From Cellulophaga sp. L1A9 (GTDB lineage: Bacteria; Bacteroidota; Bacteroidia; Flavobacteriales; Flavobacteriaceae): DNA of 64,000 nucleotides. The stretch lies in contig NZ_CP047027.1 in the NCBI RefSeq assembly GCF_009797025.1, positions 372,001 to 436,000 on the forward strand, given 5' to 3'. Positions 30,801-37,987 of the stretch are shown here, in pieces. The position numbers and the translations under genes were made by a program. Positions within the stretch are counted from its first letter, which is position 1; each line of letters begins with the position of its first letter. The notes under the pieces were generated by a model, which was given only the letters and a program-made list of their open reading frames with translations, did no database searches and was not told the origin of the DNA.

Positions 30801-33293
30801 ACTTTAGAAGATGAAGATGGTTTAACTGACACAGGTAACGTAGCTATTACTGTAAATCAACCGCCAGTAGCTGATGATGAAATCGTAACTTTAGATCCTG
30901 CTGTAGCGACAAATGTAGATGTATTAACGGGTGATGATGATCCTGATGGAGACAATGCTAACCTTTCAATAACTGAAATTATTGATCCTGCAGATACAGC
31001 TAATCCGTTAGCCATTACTCCTGGATCTAGTGTTACCTTAACTGATGGAACTATTGTAGAACTATTAACCGATGGAACCTTAAATGTAACACCTCCTGCG
31101 GGGAGTACAAGTACTGGGTTTGAATATACTTTAGAAGATGAAGATGGTTTAACTGACACAGGTAACGTAGCTATTACTGTAAATCAACCGCCAGTAGCTG
31201 ATGATGAAATCGTAACTTTAGATCCTGCTGTAGCGACAAATGTAGATGTATTAACTGGTGATGATGATCCTGATGGAGACAATGCCAATCTTTCAATAAC
31301 CGAGATTATTGATCCTGCAGATACGGCTAATCCGTTAGCCATTACTCCTGGATCTAGTGTCACGTTAACCGATGGAACTATTGTAGAACTATTAACCGAT
31401 GGAACCTTAAATGTAACACCTCCAGCAGGTAGTACAAGTACAGGTTTTGACTATACTTTAGAAGATGAAGATGGTTTAACTGATACAGGTAGCGTAGCTA
31501 TTACGGTAAACCAACCACCGGTAGCAGATGATGAGTCAGCAACGATAGATCCTGCTGTAGCTTCAAATATTGATGTATTAACAGGTGATAATGATCCTGA
31601 TGGAGACAATGCAAATCTTTCAATAACTGAGATTATTGATCCTGCTGATGTTGCTAATCCTTTAGCGATTACTCCGGGTTCTAGTGTCACTTTAACTGAT
31701 GGAACTATTGTTGAATTATTAACCGATGGAACCTTAAATGTAACGCCTCCTGCAGGTAGTACAAGTACTGGGTTTGACTATACTTTAGAAGATGAAGATG
31801 GACTTACAGATACGGGTAGCGTAGCTATTACGGTAAACCAACCACCAGTAGCTGATGATGAAACGGTAACTGGGGCAACCATAAATACAGATCTTACCGT
31901 TGACGCTTTAGATGGTGATAATGATCCTGATGGAGACAATGCAAATCTTGTTATCACAGAAGTAGAAGGACAAGCTATAAGTACGACTAGTCCAGTTACC
32001 CTTTCTGATGGTACTATTGTTTCTCTTAATACGGATGGTACTTTAGAGGTAACGCCTCCAACTGATAGTACGGAGCCAATCAGTTTTGACTATACAGTAG
32101 CAGATGAAGATGGACTTACTGGTACTGGTAGCGTAGCTATTGCATTTACACAATTACCACCAGTAGCAGATGATGATTCAGCAACGATAGATCCTGCTGT
32201 TGCAACAAATATTGATGTTTTAACTGGTGATGATGATCCTGATGGAGACAATGCAAATCTTTCAATAACTGAGATTATTGATCCTGCTGATGTTGCTAAT
32301 CCTTTAGCGATTACTCCGGGTTCTAGTGTCACTTTAACTGACGGAACTATTGTTGAATTATTAACCGATGGAACCTTAAATGTAACGCCTCCTGCAGGTA
32401 GTACAAGTACTGGGTTTGACTATACCGTAGCAGACGAAGATGGACTTACAGATACGGGTAGCGTAGCTATTACTGTTGAATGTTCAGATATTACTGATAC
32501 TGACGGTGATGGATTAACTGATTGCGAAGAAAGCACTGGAATCGATAATCCGAGTACAGTCTTAATACCTAACGGAACTAGTGACCCATTAAATGCCTGT
32601 GATCCTGATCTAAACCACCCTCTTTGTGATTCTGATAATGACGGACTTACAAATGAAGAGGAAGCATCTTTAGGCACAGATCCGAATAATCCTGATTCCG
32701 ATGGGGATGGTATTCTTGACGGTCAAGAAGTATTGGATGGTACAAATCCTTTAGACGATTGTGATCATGATGACGGTACTGCGTTACCAGATAGTGATTG
32801 TGATGCTGATGGATTAACTACGGCAGAGGAAGATGCGATTGGCACAGATCCTGATATTGCAGATACTGATGGTGATACTATATCTGATGGTCAAGAAGTG
32901 TCGGATGGTACAGATCCATTAGATCCTTGTGATTCAATTGGTGGTGTTCCAACATTAAGTGCCGGATGTAATGAAGAAGTAGTTGACACAGGTATCGCTA
33001 TTTCAAATGAAGTACTTACTCCTGATGGCGATGGTGTAAATGATTTCTTTAGGATTGAGAATATAGAATCGTTCCCGAACAATACGGTTCAGATTTATAA
33101 CCGTTGGGGTGTTGTTGTGTATGAGATGTCTGGTTATGATAATGTAAGTAATGTATTTACAGGTACTTCTAATGGTCGTGTAACCATTAGTACTGATTCA
33201 GAATTACCAGTAGGTGTTTACTTCTACATAGTTAAATATGTTAATGGAGATAACAACCTTAGTAAATCAGGCTACTTATACATCAATAGATAA
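24882..33293 (+). CDS. Giant T9SS-secreted adhesin with 13 cadherin-like repeats (cassette 3)
   Basis: 2803 aa. The ATG at 24882 gives a long N-terminus with a hydrophobic signal segment (about residues 19-36, ending QVFSQ). Order: IgGFc-binding-like domain (about 37-570, signature DQPVPIDFLGREYVLIRG); one cadherin-like domain; a short TSP3 stretch; a globular segment (about 708-925); TSP3; an Ig-like segment; thirteen 105-109-aa cadherin-like units (about 1124-2532); TSP3 (about 2535-2700); and a T9SS type B sorting domain (about 2710-2803, NDFFRIENIESFPNN). The PPVADDE...DVL.GD.DPDGD units match the Big_9/tandem-95 type of bacterial Ig/cadherin-like repeat. Secreted stalk-like adhesin is inferred. 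A PorP/SprF gene starts 41 bp downstream. Confidence 0.95.
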   Translation: MKYKYMYKSFDVDRPSFKIAMTFIIILLNLGQVFSQLDSKHYLPPMRAGADTNVSNIGNAIYLSTPETTPFDVDVYFGDATSPSYTVVGLSNTTPQIMDLFNTDVTGDLVAEGALDEIILMSQAQTGVVQTTAGMRFESQGVNNLFYLNYRVASNNQTGSYTAKGTKALGTEFRWGGLPNNANTTNGSNAVSTSLGIYATQDNTSVTISDYGNTTFRQGALAGVLTTGSLTINLNAGETYVLETICDSGVTNHVANRSEWIGAQISSNLPIAISNGQLVAAAGDSGADAGMDQPVPIDFLGREYVLIRGESTLAANEYAIVVATQNNTEVYVGDPTNPANLVDTIDIGEFARVDSYSGTAVGSNMLITTTKNAYVYQCTAGQQNGPTIGMNFIPPANCLLPNSVNNIPNIQDMAGTTANFSAITVVANESVTQVTITDGTGTPVVLNTFDAILGTSIYKTIYYEPNPNLTGNVSVVADGPVAIGVFGGVGTISGYAGYFSGFDTTPEVTVTVNGPACLEAGFTADLEAPTGYLNYEWFKDGVSVVSSATAGTYTATAAGVYFVRVEQAAGCFFDSPPVDFLNCIEANNDSYATLASGEITPSVILNDSFFGITPPTIGTAVGEVSIVEVGTQANLTLNTDGTITVNPNTPDGTYTLMYEICEADVNYMTNCSTATATILVADADGDGVNDVADLDDDNDGILDTVECPVSALLTFDPTSPPTPVSTGADIANLVAGDVFLFSGGFTDGILSYDVRLNIIEVSGPGETAISATSGRLGISDHNPNDNKFIAFELTVVETATVSAGDLVGIPVSLANANIFIGDLDATTGRDMSDVGGFAVGSGINSRLGALVQGSALTNSGFVLGGPSGSYEYARLSTFGVSNPTNSDPAYGLQANYSYYVTDRMVVGATGVGNAGLRGSFIILTGNAILSCDSDGDTIPDHLDTDSDNDGCNDVLESGGTDDDGDGILGDAPTTVDVNGQVTGGGDISGAYDGVNGDETIAVEASITTAPTDQTEDPSTTATFQVVALATSTTDYTGTAPTTTPDYTGTSATDLSSSFVYQWYLGDPNSGGVLLSDDATYTDTSTNTLNILTNTSLNGNEYFVVVTHPNNLCVSLIDSAILTVNQPPVADDETVTLDPAVATNVDVLTGDDDPDGDNANLSITEIIDPADVANPLAITPGSSVTLTDGTIVELLTDGTLNVTPPVGSTSTGFDYTLEDEDGLTDTGSVAITVNQPPVADDETVTLDPAVATNVDVLTGDDDPDGDNANLTITEIIDPADTANPLAITPGSSVTLTDGTIVELLTDGTLNVTPPAGSTSTGFDYTLEDEDGLTDTGSVAITVNQPPVADDESATIDPAVATNVDVLTGDNDPDGDNANLSITEIIDPADVANPLAITPGSSVTLTDGTIVELLTDGTLNVTPPVGSTSTGFDYTLEDEDGLTDTGSVAITVNQPPVADDEMVIGATINTDLTVDVLDGDNDPDGDNANLVITEVEGQAISTTSPVTLSDGTVVSLNTDGTLEVTPPTDSTEPIGFDYTVEDEDGLTDTGSVAIAFTQLPPVADDETVTLDPAVATNVDILTGDDDPDGDNANLSITEIIDPADTANPLAITPGSSVTLTDGTIVELLTDGTLNVTPPAGSTSTGFDYTLEDEDGLTDTGNVAVTVNQPPVADDETVTLDPAVATNVDILTGDDDPDGDNANLSITEIIDPADTANPLAITPGSSVTLTDGTIVELLTDGTLNVTPPAGSTSTGFDYTLEDEDGLTDTGNVAITVNQPPVADDETVTLDPAVATNVDVLTGDDDPDGDNANLSITEIIDPADTANPLAITPGSSVTLTDGTIVELLTDGTLNVTPPAGSTSTGFEYTLEDEDGLTDTGNVAITVNQPPVADDEIVALDPAVATNVDVLTGDDDPDGDNANLSITEIIDPADTANPLAITPGSSVTLTDGTIVELLTDGTLNVTPPAGSTSTGFEYTLEDEDGLTDTGNVAITVNQPPVADDEIVTLDPAVATNVDVLTGDDDPDGDNANLSITEIIDPADTANPLAITPGSSVTLTDGTIVELLTDGTLNVTPPAGSTSTGFEYTLEDEDGLTDTGNVAITVNQPPVADDEIVTLDPAVATNVDVLTGDDDPDGDNANLSITEIIDPADTANPLAITPGSSVTLTDGTIVELLTDGTLNVTPPAGSTSTGFDYTLEDEDGLTDTGSVAITVNQPPVADDESATIDPAVASNIDVLTGDNDPDGDNANLSITEIIDPADVANPLAITPGSSVTLTDGTIVELLTDGTLNVTPPAGSTSTGFDYTLEDEDGLTDTGSVAITVNQPPVADDETVTGATINTDLTVDALDGDNDPDGDNANLVITEVEGQAISTTSPVTLSDGTIVSLNTDGTLEVTPPTDSTEPISFDYTVADEDGLTGTGSVAIAFTQLPPVADDDSATIDPAVATNIDVLTGDDDPDGDNANLSITEIIDPADVANPLAITPGSSVTLTDGTIVELLTDGTLNVTPPAGSTSTGFDYTVADEDGLTDTGSVAITVECSDITDTDGDGLTDCEESTGIDNPSTVLIPNGTSDPLNACDPDLNHPLCDSDNDGLTNEEEASLGTDPNNPDSDGDGILDGQEVLDGTNPLDDCDHDDGTALPDSDCDADGLTTAEEDAIGTDPDIADTDGDTISDGQEVSDGTDPLDPCDSIGGVPTLSAGCNEEVVDTGIAISNEVLTPDGDGVNDFFRIENIESFPNNTVQIYNRWGVVVYEMSGYDNVSNVFTGTSNGRVTISTDSELPVGVYFYIVKYVNGDNNLSKSGYLYINR
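28251..32476 (+). repeat. Thirteen tandem cadherin-like units (mostly 327 bp, 109 aa)
   Basis: Each unit opens with NQPPVADDE or TQLPPVADD and contains NVDVLTGDDDPDGDNANLSI, DGTIVELLTDGTLNVTPP and DYTLEDEDGLTDTG. Eleven units are of one type; units 4 and 12 are a diverged type (GATINTDLTVD...EVEGQAIST). The order of variants in units 2-5 recurs as units 10-13, with near-identical bases about 2604 bp apart, indicating a block duplication of eight units. The unit 4 spacing implies about 315 bp for the variant type. Confidence 0.95.
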
Positions 33294-33334
33294 ATCAACC
33301 ATCAAAGAAGTCACTTTAGAATAAAAAAAATATC

Positions 33335-34267
33335 ATGAAGAAATATATCATACTCGTAGTATTAGTCTTTGCAGGGTTTCAATTACTTTCTGCCCAACAA
33401 GATGCTCAATATACGCAATACATGTACAATACAATCTCTGTGAATCCTGCTTACGCAGGATCACGAGGGGTGCTGAGTATTGCTGCCTTACACCGCTCAC
33501 AATGGGTAGGACTAGATGGGGCGCCAACCACACAAACCCTAAACCTGCATACCCCAGTGTCCAGAAGAGTGGGGTTAGGACTTTCTATTGTAAATGATGA
33601 AATAGGAAATGGTACCAATCAAGATACGTATTTTGATGCCGCATTTTCCTATACCATCCCTACTTCTGAAGAAGGTAAACTTTCGTTTGGATTAAAAGCA
33701 GGCGGACATTTCTTAAACATCGATTTCTCTAAACTTAGAAATTATGGCGCCGAAAGTAACTTGCCTAATGTGGATAATAAATTCTCTCCCAATTTTGGAG
33801 CAGGAGTTTACTACCATACCGATAACTTTTACTCCGGACTATCTGTTCCTAACTTTTTACAGACAGAACATTTTGATAGTGCAGGAACCAATAGTTCCTC
33901 TTTCTTAGCAGAAGAACGGTTAAATATTTACTTCATAACAGGCTATGTTTTTGATTTAAATCCCAACCTAAAATTCAAACCTGCAGGATTGGTAAAAGCT
34001 GTAAAAGGAGCGCCTTTACAAATAGATGTCTCAGCTAACTTCCTTATTAATGATAAATTTTCTGTAGGAGCAGCGTACCGATGGGATGCCGCAGTGAGTT
34101 TATTGGCAGGGTTCCAAATATCAGAACAATTAATGCTAGGATTAGCGTACGACAAAGAAACAACAGACCTAGGAGCAACCCGTTTTAATGATGGGTCTTT
34201 TGAAGTCTTTCTTCGCTATGAATTCTTAACACGATACAAAAAAGTAATAACACCAAGATTCTTTTAA
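33335..34267 (+). CDS. PorP/SprF-family T9SS outer-membrane protein, copy C
   Basis: 310 aa. The mature sequence differs from copy A at only three residues (HTDNF, FKPAGLV and SFEVFL instead of HTNNF, FKPAALV and SFEIFL). Its signal peptide is clearly different (MKKYIILVVLVFAGFQLLSAQ-like), so the match begins abruptly at the cleavage site. PorP/SprF hallmark residues are intact. The gap to the adhesin upstream is 41 bp and to the OmpA-family gene downstream 12 bp, so the three genes probably form one transcript. Partner role for the adhesin is inferred from the SprB-SprF precedent. Confidence 0.93.
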   Translation: MKKYIILVVLVFAGFQLLSAQQDAQYTQYMYNTISVNPAYAGSRGVLSIAALHRSQWVGLDGAPTTQTLNLHTPVSRRVGLGLSIVNDEIGNGTNQDTYFDAAFSYTIPTSEEGKLSFGLKAGGHFLNIDFSKLRNYGAESNLPNVDNKFSPNFGAGVYYHTDNFYSGLSVPNFLQTEHFDSAGTNSSSFLAEERLNIYFITGYVFDLNPNLKFKPAGLVKAVKGAPLQIDVSANFLINDKFSVGAAYRWDAAVSLLAGFQISEQLMLGLAYDKETTDLGATRFNDGSFEVFLRYEFLTRYKKVITPRFF

Positions 34268-34279
34268 AACACAATAAAC

Positions 34280-36223
34280 ATGAAATATAAATTAACACAC
34301 ATTGTTCTTTGTACGGCGTTTGTAAGCTTTGGTTTGCAAGCACAGGAAAAACAAGCGGTAAAAGCACAATCTAAATTTAATAGTTTTGATTATGCAGATG
34401 CTATTAGTTCTTATGAGGATTTAATTAAAGAAGGATACTCTTCTGAGGATGTTTATAAAAATCTTGGCGATGCTAATTATATGAATGCCCAATACAAAGA
34501 GGCATCAACTTGGTATCAGAAATTGTTTGAACTTGAAAATACTACAATTGATCCTGAGTATCTATACCGGTATGCGCAAACCTTAAAATCACTAAAGGAA
34601 TATGATGCATCGGATGCGTGGATGGAAAAATTTGAGCAAGTAAAAGCAACTGATGGCCGTGCTGAAAAATTTAATAGCGAAAAAGACTATCTAACCGCTA
34701 TTAAAGAGAATTCTGGTCGCTACTCCATTAAAAATTTACCAATCAATTCTAAAGAATCTGATTTCTCTCCTGCCTTTTATGAAAATGAATTAATCTTTTC
34801 TTCTGCAAGAGATTCAGGAACCGTAACCAAAACTATTCATCTTTGGAATAGAAAATCATTCTTAAACTTATATAAAACAGCGGTAACAGAGGATGATAAT
34901 TTTACAACACCCACAAAACTTTCTAAAACAGTTAATAAAAAAGCACATGAATCTTCTCCTGTTTTTACAAAAGACGGACAAACCATGTACTTTACCCGAA
35001 ACAATTTTAAAAATGGAAGTTTTTCTAGAGATGAAGAGGGAGTTAGCCGTTTAAAATTGTACAAAGCAACGTTGCAAAACGGAGCTTGGGCAGATATTAC
35101 TGCATTGCCTTTTAACGGAGAAGACTATTCTACGGCACACCCTGCATTAAATACGGATGAAACTAAATTGTATTTTGCTTCGGACAGGCCTGGAACTTTG
35201 GGCGCTTCTGATATATTTTATGTAACTATTAATAGTGACGGTTCTTATGGTTCTCCCGTAAATTTAGGCGCTAGTGTAAATACAGAGTCTAGAGAAACAT
35301 TTCCAAATATTTCTGATACCGATATTTTATATTTCGCATCAGACGGACATCCTGGATTAGGAGGCTTAGATGTTTTCGGAATTGATTTAGCCGAATTAGA
35401 ACGTACGAAAGCAAAAAACTTAGGGCAACCTTTAAATAGTGAGCAGGATGATTTTTCATACATAATTAATGACAAAACTAAGAATGGCTATTTTGCTTCT
35501 AACCGTGAAAATGGTATAGGTAGTGACGATATTTACGGTTTTTCTGAATCGAAAGCATTAGACTTTAACTGTTATTCAAATTTAAAAGGCATCGTAAAAG
35601 ATGAAAAAACAAAAGAAATAATAGCTGATGCTGTATTAAATATCACCAATGCAAACGGTGAGGTTATAGGCAAAGGTATTTCTGATTCTGAAGGAAACTT
35701 TGATCTAGATAGTTCTTGTGAAAAAGGAGCATATAGCATCATCACCTTAAAAGAAAATTACGCAGAAGCAACTACCGCGATTGAAATAGGGACAAGCTTA
35801 GAAATCAATGATATTGAAATTCTTCTTATCTCCAATTTTGCTCCTGCAGATTTAGGAGCAGATCTTGCTAAAAAATTAAATTTAGAGAAAATCTATTTTG
35901 ATTTTGATCAATCTTATATTAGAAAAGATGCACAAATAATAATGGAAAAGGTCATAGCTTATTTAAACCAATATCCAGATACTAAAATAAGAATTGGTTC
36001 TCATACAGATGCTAGAGCTAATGATGCCTATAACAGTAGGCTTTCTGAACGAAGAGCCAAAGCTACTTATGATTATTTAGTAAAGAAAGGTATTGATGCT
36101 TCCCGATTAACATTCAAAGGGTTTGGTGAAACACAATTAACCAACGAGTGTGAAAATACCGTTAATTGTAGTGCCGAAAAACACCAACAAAATAGAAGGT
36201 CAGAGTTTATTGTCGTAGAATAA
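34280..36223 (+). CDS. OmpA-family outer-membrane protein with TPR and PD40 repeats
   Basis: 647 aa. Signal peptide (about residues 1-22, ending GLQAQ); TPR-like helices (about 25-130); WD40-like PD40 beta-propeller repeats (about 155-425, e.g. SPVFTKDGQTMYFTRNN and KLYFASDRPGTLGASDIF); a carboxypeptidase-regulatory-like beta-sandwich (about 430-515); and a C-terminal OmpA peptidoglycan-binding domain (about 530-647) with the expected SHTDARA and NRRSEF residues. This domain order is typical of the OmpA-like protein found next to porP/sprF genes in Bacteroidetes and is related to the T9SS component PorE. It probably links the export partner or adhesin complex to the cell wall. It lies 12 bp after sprF copy C and is followed by a terminator. 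Confidence 0.92.
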   Translation: MKYKLTHIVLCTAFVSFGLQAQEKQAVKAQSKFNSFDYADAISSYEDLIKEGYSSEDVYKNLGDANYMNAQYKEASTWYQKLFELENTTIDPEYLYRYAQTLKSLKEYDASDAWMEKFEQVKATDGRAEKFNSEKDYLTAIKENSGRYSIKNLPINSKESDFSPAFYENELIFSSARDSGTVTKTIHLWNRKSFLNLYKTAVTEDDNFTTPTKLSKTVNKKAHESSPVFTKDGQTMYFTRNNFKNGSFSRDEEGVSRLKLYKATLQNGAWADITALPFNGEDYSTAHPALNTDETKLYFASDRPGTLGASDIFYVTINSDGSYGSPVNLGASVNTESRETFPNISDTDILYFASDGHPGLGGLDVFGIDLAELERTKAKNLGQPLNSEQDDFSYIINDKTKNGYFASNRENGIGSDDIYGFSESKALDFNCYSNLKGIVKDEKTKEIIADAVLNITNANGEVIGKGISDSEGNFDLDSSCEKGAYSIITLKENYAEATTAIEIGTSLEINDIEILLISNFAPADLGADLAKKLNLEKIYFDFDQSYIRKDAQIIMEKVIAYLNQYPDTKIRIGSHTDARANDAYNSRLSERRAKATYDYLVKKGIDASRLTFKGFGETQLTNECENTVNCSAEKHQQNRRSEFIVVE

Positions 36224-36242
36224 TAGACTCCTACCCTACTTT

Positions 36243-36283
36243 AAAAAAGCGGAAATTCTCACCTAGAGTTTTTCCGCTTTTTT
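36243..36283 (+). terminator. Rho-independent terminator after the OmpA-family gene
   Basis: AAAAAAGCGGAAA pairs with TTTTTCCGCTTTTTT across a loop of about 13 nt, followed by ATTTT. It closes the cassette 3 transcript and also has the T-rich form on the minus strand. Confidence 0.88.
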
Positions 36284-36340
36284 ATTTTAACACCCCTTGA
36301 AACATCCTCAAACTTTCTTCATAAATTGAACAAAGAGTAG

Positions 36341-36348
36341 TAATTTTG
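36341..36348 (+). promoter_or_regulatory. Probable -7 promoter box of the heme A synthase gene
   Basis: TAATTTTG matches TAnnTTTG and sits 16 bp before the start at 36365, implying a very short leader. A TTG lies upstream, but at shorter than the usual spacing, so the -33 element is unclear. Confidence 0.45.
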
Positions 36349-36364
36349 TAAAATAAAAAAGTGA

Positions 36365-37399
36365 ATGCAAAAGTACTTTAGAAAAATAGCCCAAGTAACC
36401 TTAGTATTGGTTTATTTGGTCATCGTGGCAGGAGCTGTTGTGCGTATGACCGGCAGTGGGATGGGTTGTCCTGATTGGCCTAAATGTTTTGGTTATTATA
36501 TACCTCCTACTGATGAATCTGTTTTAGAGTGGCAAGAAGGTAAAACCTTTGAAAAAGGACAAGTAATTATCTATAGTGAAACTTTGAAAGTTGCGAAAAC
36601 AGACTTTACTACCTCAGCATCCTACAATACTTCAAATTGGGAAGAGTATACCAAACACGATTATGCGATTTTTAATGTATGGCATACTTGGATTGAATAT
36701 GTTAATCGCCTTTTCGGGGCATTAGCGGGTGTTGCTACATTACTACTAGCGATTATATCTTTTTGGTATTGGAAAAAAAGCAAACGGATAACTATCCTCT
36801 CTTGGTTGGTGGTTTTCGGGATGGGGTTTCAAGCATGGTTAGGAGCTACAGTGGTTTATTCTTTATTAGAGCCTGTAAAAATAACAGTACACATGATAAT
36901 GGCTTTAGTGATTGTTGCGATGTTGATTTATATTATTTACAAAACTTCTGATGCTGATAAAGTAGAGCATGCCAGTCGTAAACTTCAAAAACTATTAGGA
37001 GCGGCATTAATAGCCACACTCATTCAAATTATAATAGGTACTCAGGTAAGACAATTTGTAGACCTACAAATAGATTATTTTGGAGAAGATGCTAAAAATC
37101 AATGGCTACTGAATCCTAATATTCAATTTTATATTCATAGGACCTTCTCTATTTTTGTAGCTTTATTGAATCTATATATAGCATACCTCATTTACAAGTT
37201 CGAATTAGGGTTTGAAAAAATAAGGTGGGTATTGCTATTATTGTTGTTAGAAATTGTTTCTGGAATAACAATGTATTATGTCCATTTTCCTTTCGGCAGC
37301 CAGACCTTTCACATGGTTGTTGCCGCTATTCTTTTTGGAGTACAATTCTATTTGGTTTTAGAAGCATCAAAAACGAAAACAAGCCTTAATTCTTTGTAA
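36365..37399 (+). CDS. ctaA: Heme A synthase (CtaA/COX15 family)
   Basis: 344 aa, integral membrane protein with about eight hydrophobic segments. It oxidises heme O to heme A for the aa3-type cytochrome oxidase. Family marks: VAGAVVRMTGSGMGCPDWPKC near the N-terminus, and the conserved histidines in WHTWIEYVNR, ITVHMIMALV, YIHRTFSIFV and TFHMVVAA, which fit the heme-ligating histidines of the two four-helix halves. The extended loop after the first helix (about residues 38-95) is usual in Bacteroidetes homologues. The stop codon overlaps the promoter box of the next gene. It has its own promoter and is probably independent of the adhesin cassette. Confidence 0.95.
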   Translation: MQKYFRKIAQVTLVLVYLVIVAGAVVRMTGSGMGCPDWPKCFGYYIPPTDESVLEWQEGKTFEKGQVIIYSETLKVAKTDFTTSASYNTSNWEEYTKHDYAIFNVWHTWIEYVNRLFGALAGVATLLLAIISFWYWKKSKRITILSWLVVFGMGFQAWLGATVVYSLLEPVKITVHMIMALVIVAMLIYIIYKTSDADKVEHASRKLQKLLGAALIATLIQIIIGTQVRQFVDLQIDYFGEDAKNQWLLNPNIQFYIHRTFSIFVALLNLYIAYLIYKFELGFEKIRWVLLLLLLEIVSGITMYYVHFPFGSQTFHMVVAAILFGVQFYLVLEASKTKTSLNSL

Positions 37400-37404
37400 C
37401 TTTG
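37397..37404 (+). promoter_or_regulatory. Promoter -7 box overlapping the ctaA stop codon
   Basis: TAACTTTG is an excellent TAnnTTTG match; its first three bases are the TAA stop of the heme A synthase gene. It lies 30 bp before the start of the pRiA4b ORF-3-like gene at 37427. Confidence 0.55.
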
Positions 37405-37426
37405 CAGCCCTAAAAAAATCAAAATA

Positions 37427-37921
37427 ATGATTTATAAGATTCGAATAATTTTAGATACAGAGGAAGATATCTTTAGAGACATTGAAATTGAAGCAAGTAC
37501 AACGCTAGAAGACTTTCATAATGCCATAACGCAAGCTTTTGGGTTTTTAGGTAATGAAATGGCTTCTTTCTATACTTGTGATGAAGAATGGATACAAGAC
37601 GAAGAGATTGCCTTGCATGATATTAGTGAAAATGGTTCTGATATTCGTTTAATGAACGAAACCTTTCTAGAAGATATTATTACAGAAAATACGCCAAAAC
37701 TTATCTATGTCTATGACTTTCTAAGCATGTGGACCTTCTTTGTGGAGCTAGCAGATATCGTTCCTAAAGAAGATGGTAGAACTTACCCTAACATGTTATT
37801 TAGTTTTGGGGAGTTACCAGATTCTCCGCCAGAAAAAACATTTGAGGCCGATCCTACTTTTGATTTTGATGATACTTTTGACAGTTACGATGACTTAGAT
37901 TTTGATGAAAACTGGAATTAA
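37427..37921 (+). CDS. pRiA4b ORF-3-like protein
   Basis: 164 aa. The N-terminal part (MIYKIRIILDTEEDIFRDIE, then TLEDFHNAITQAFGF) matches the start of the plasmid pRiA4b ORF-3 family (also called IS1096 passenger TnpR family), a small alpha/beta domain of unknown biochemical role. The last 25 or so residues are very acidic (FDFDDTFDSYDDLDFDENW). No transposase or insertion-sequence ends are nearby, so the mobile-element name is historical here. It has its own promoter box and is followed after 66 bp by the nucleoid-associated protein gene. Confidence 0.85.
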   Translation: MIYKIRIILDTEEDIFRDIEIEASTTLEDFHNAITQAFGFLGNEMASFYTCDEEWIQDEEIALHDISENGSDIRLMNETFLEDIITENTPKLIYVYDFLSMWTFFVELADIVPKEDGRTYPNMLFSFGELPDSPPEKTFEADPTFDFDDTFDSYDDLDFDENWN

Positions 37922-37987
37922 TATACTTCAGTAAACATCCCGTACAAATACACTAAAAAGCAAAACACTAATTTACTTTTATAAACT

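Noticed and set aside
37427..37921. Mobile element suggested by the IS1096/pRiA4b family name
   Set aside because: There is no transposase, terminal inverted repeat or target duplication around it; the gene sits between housekeeping genes.
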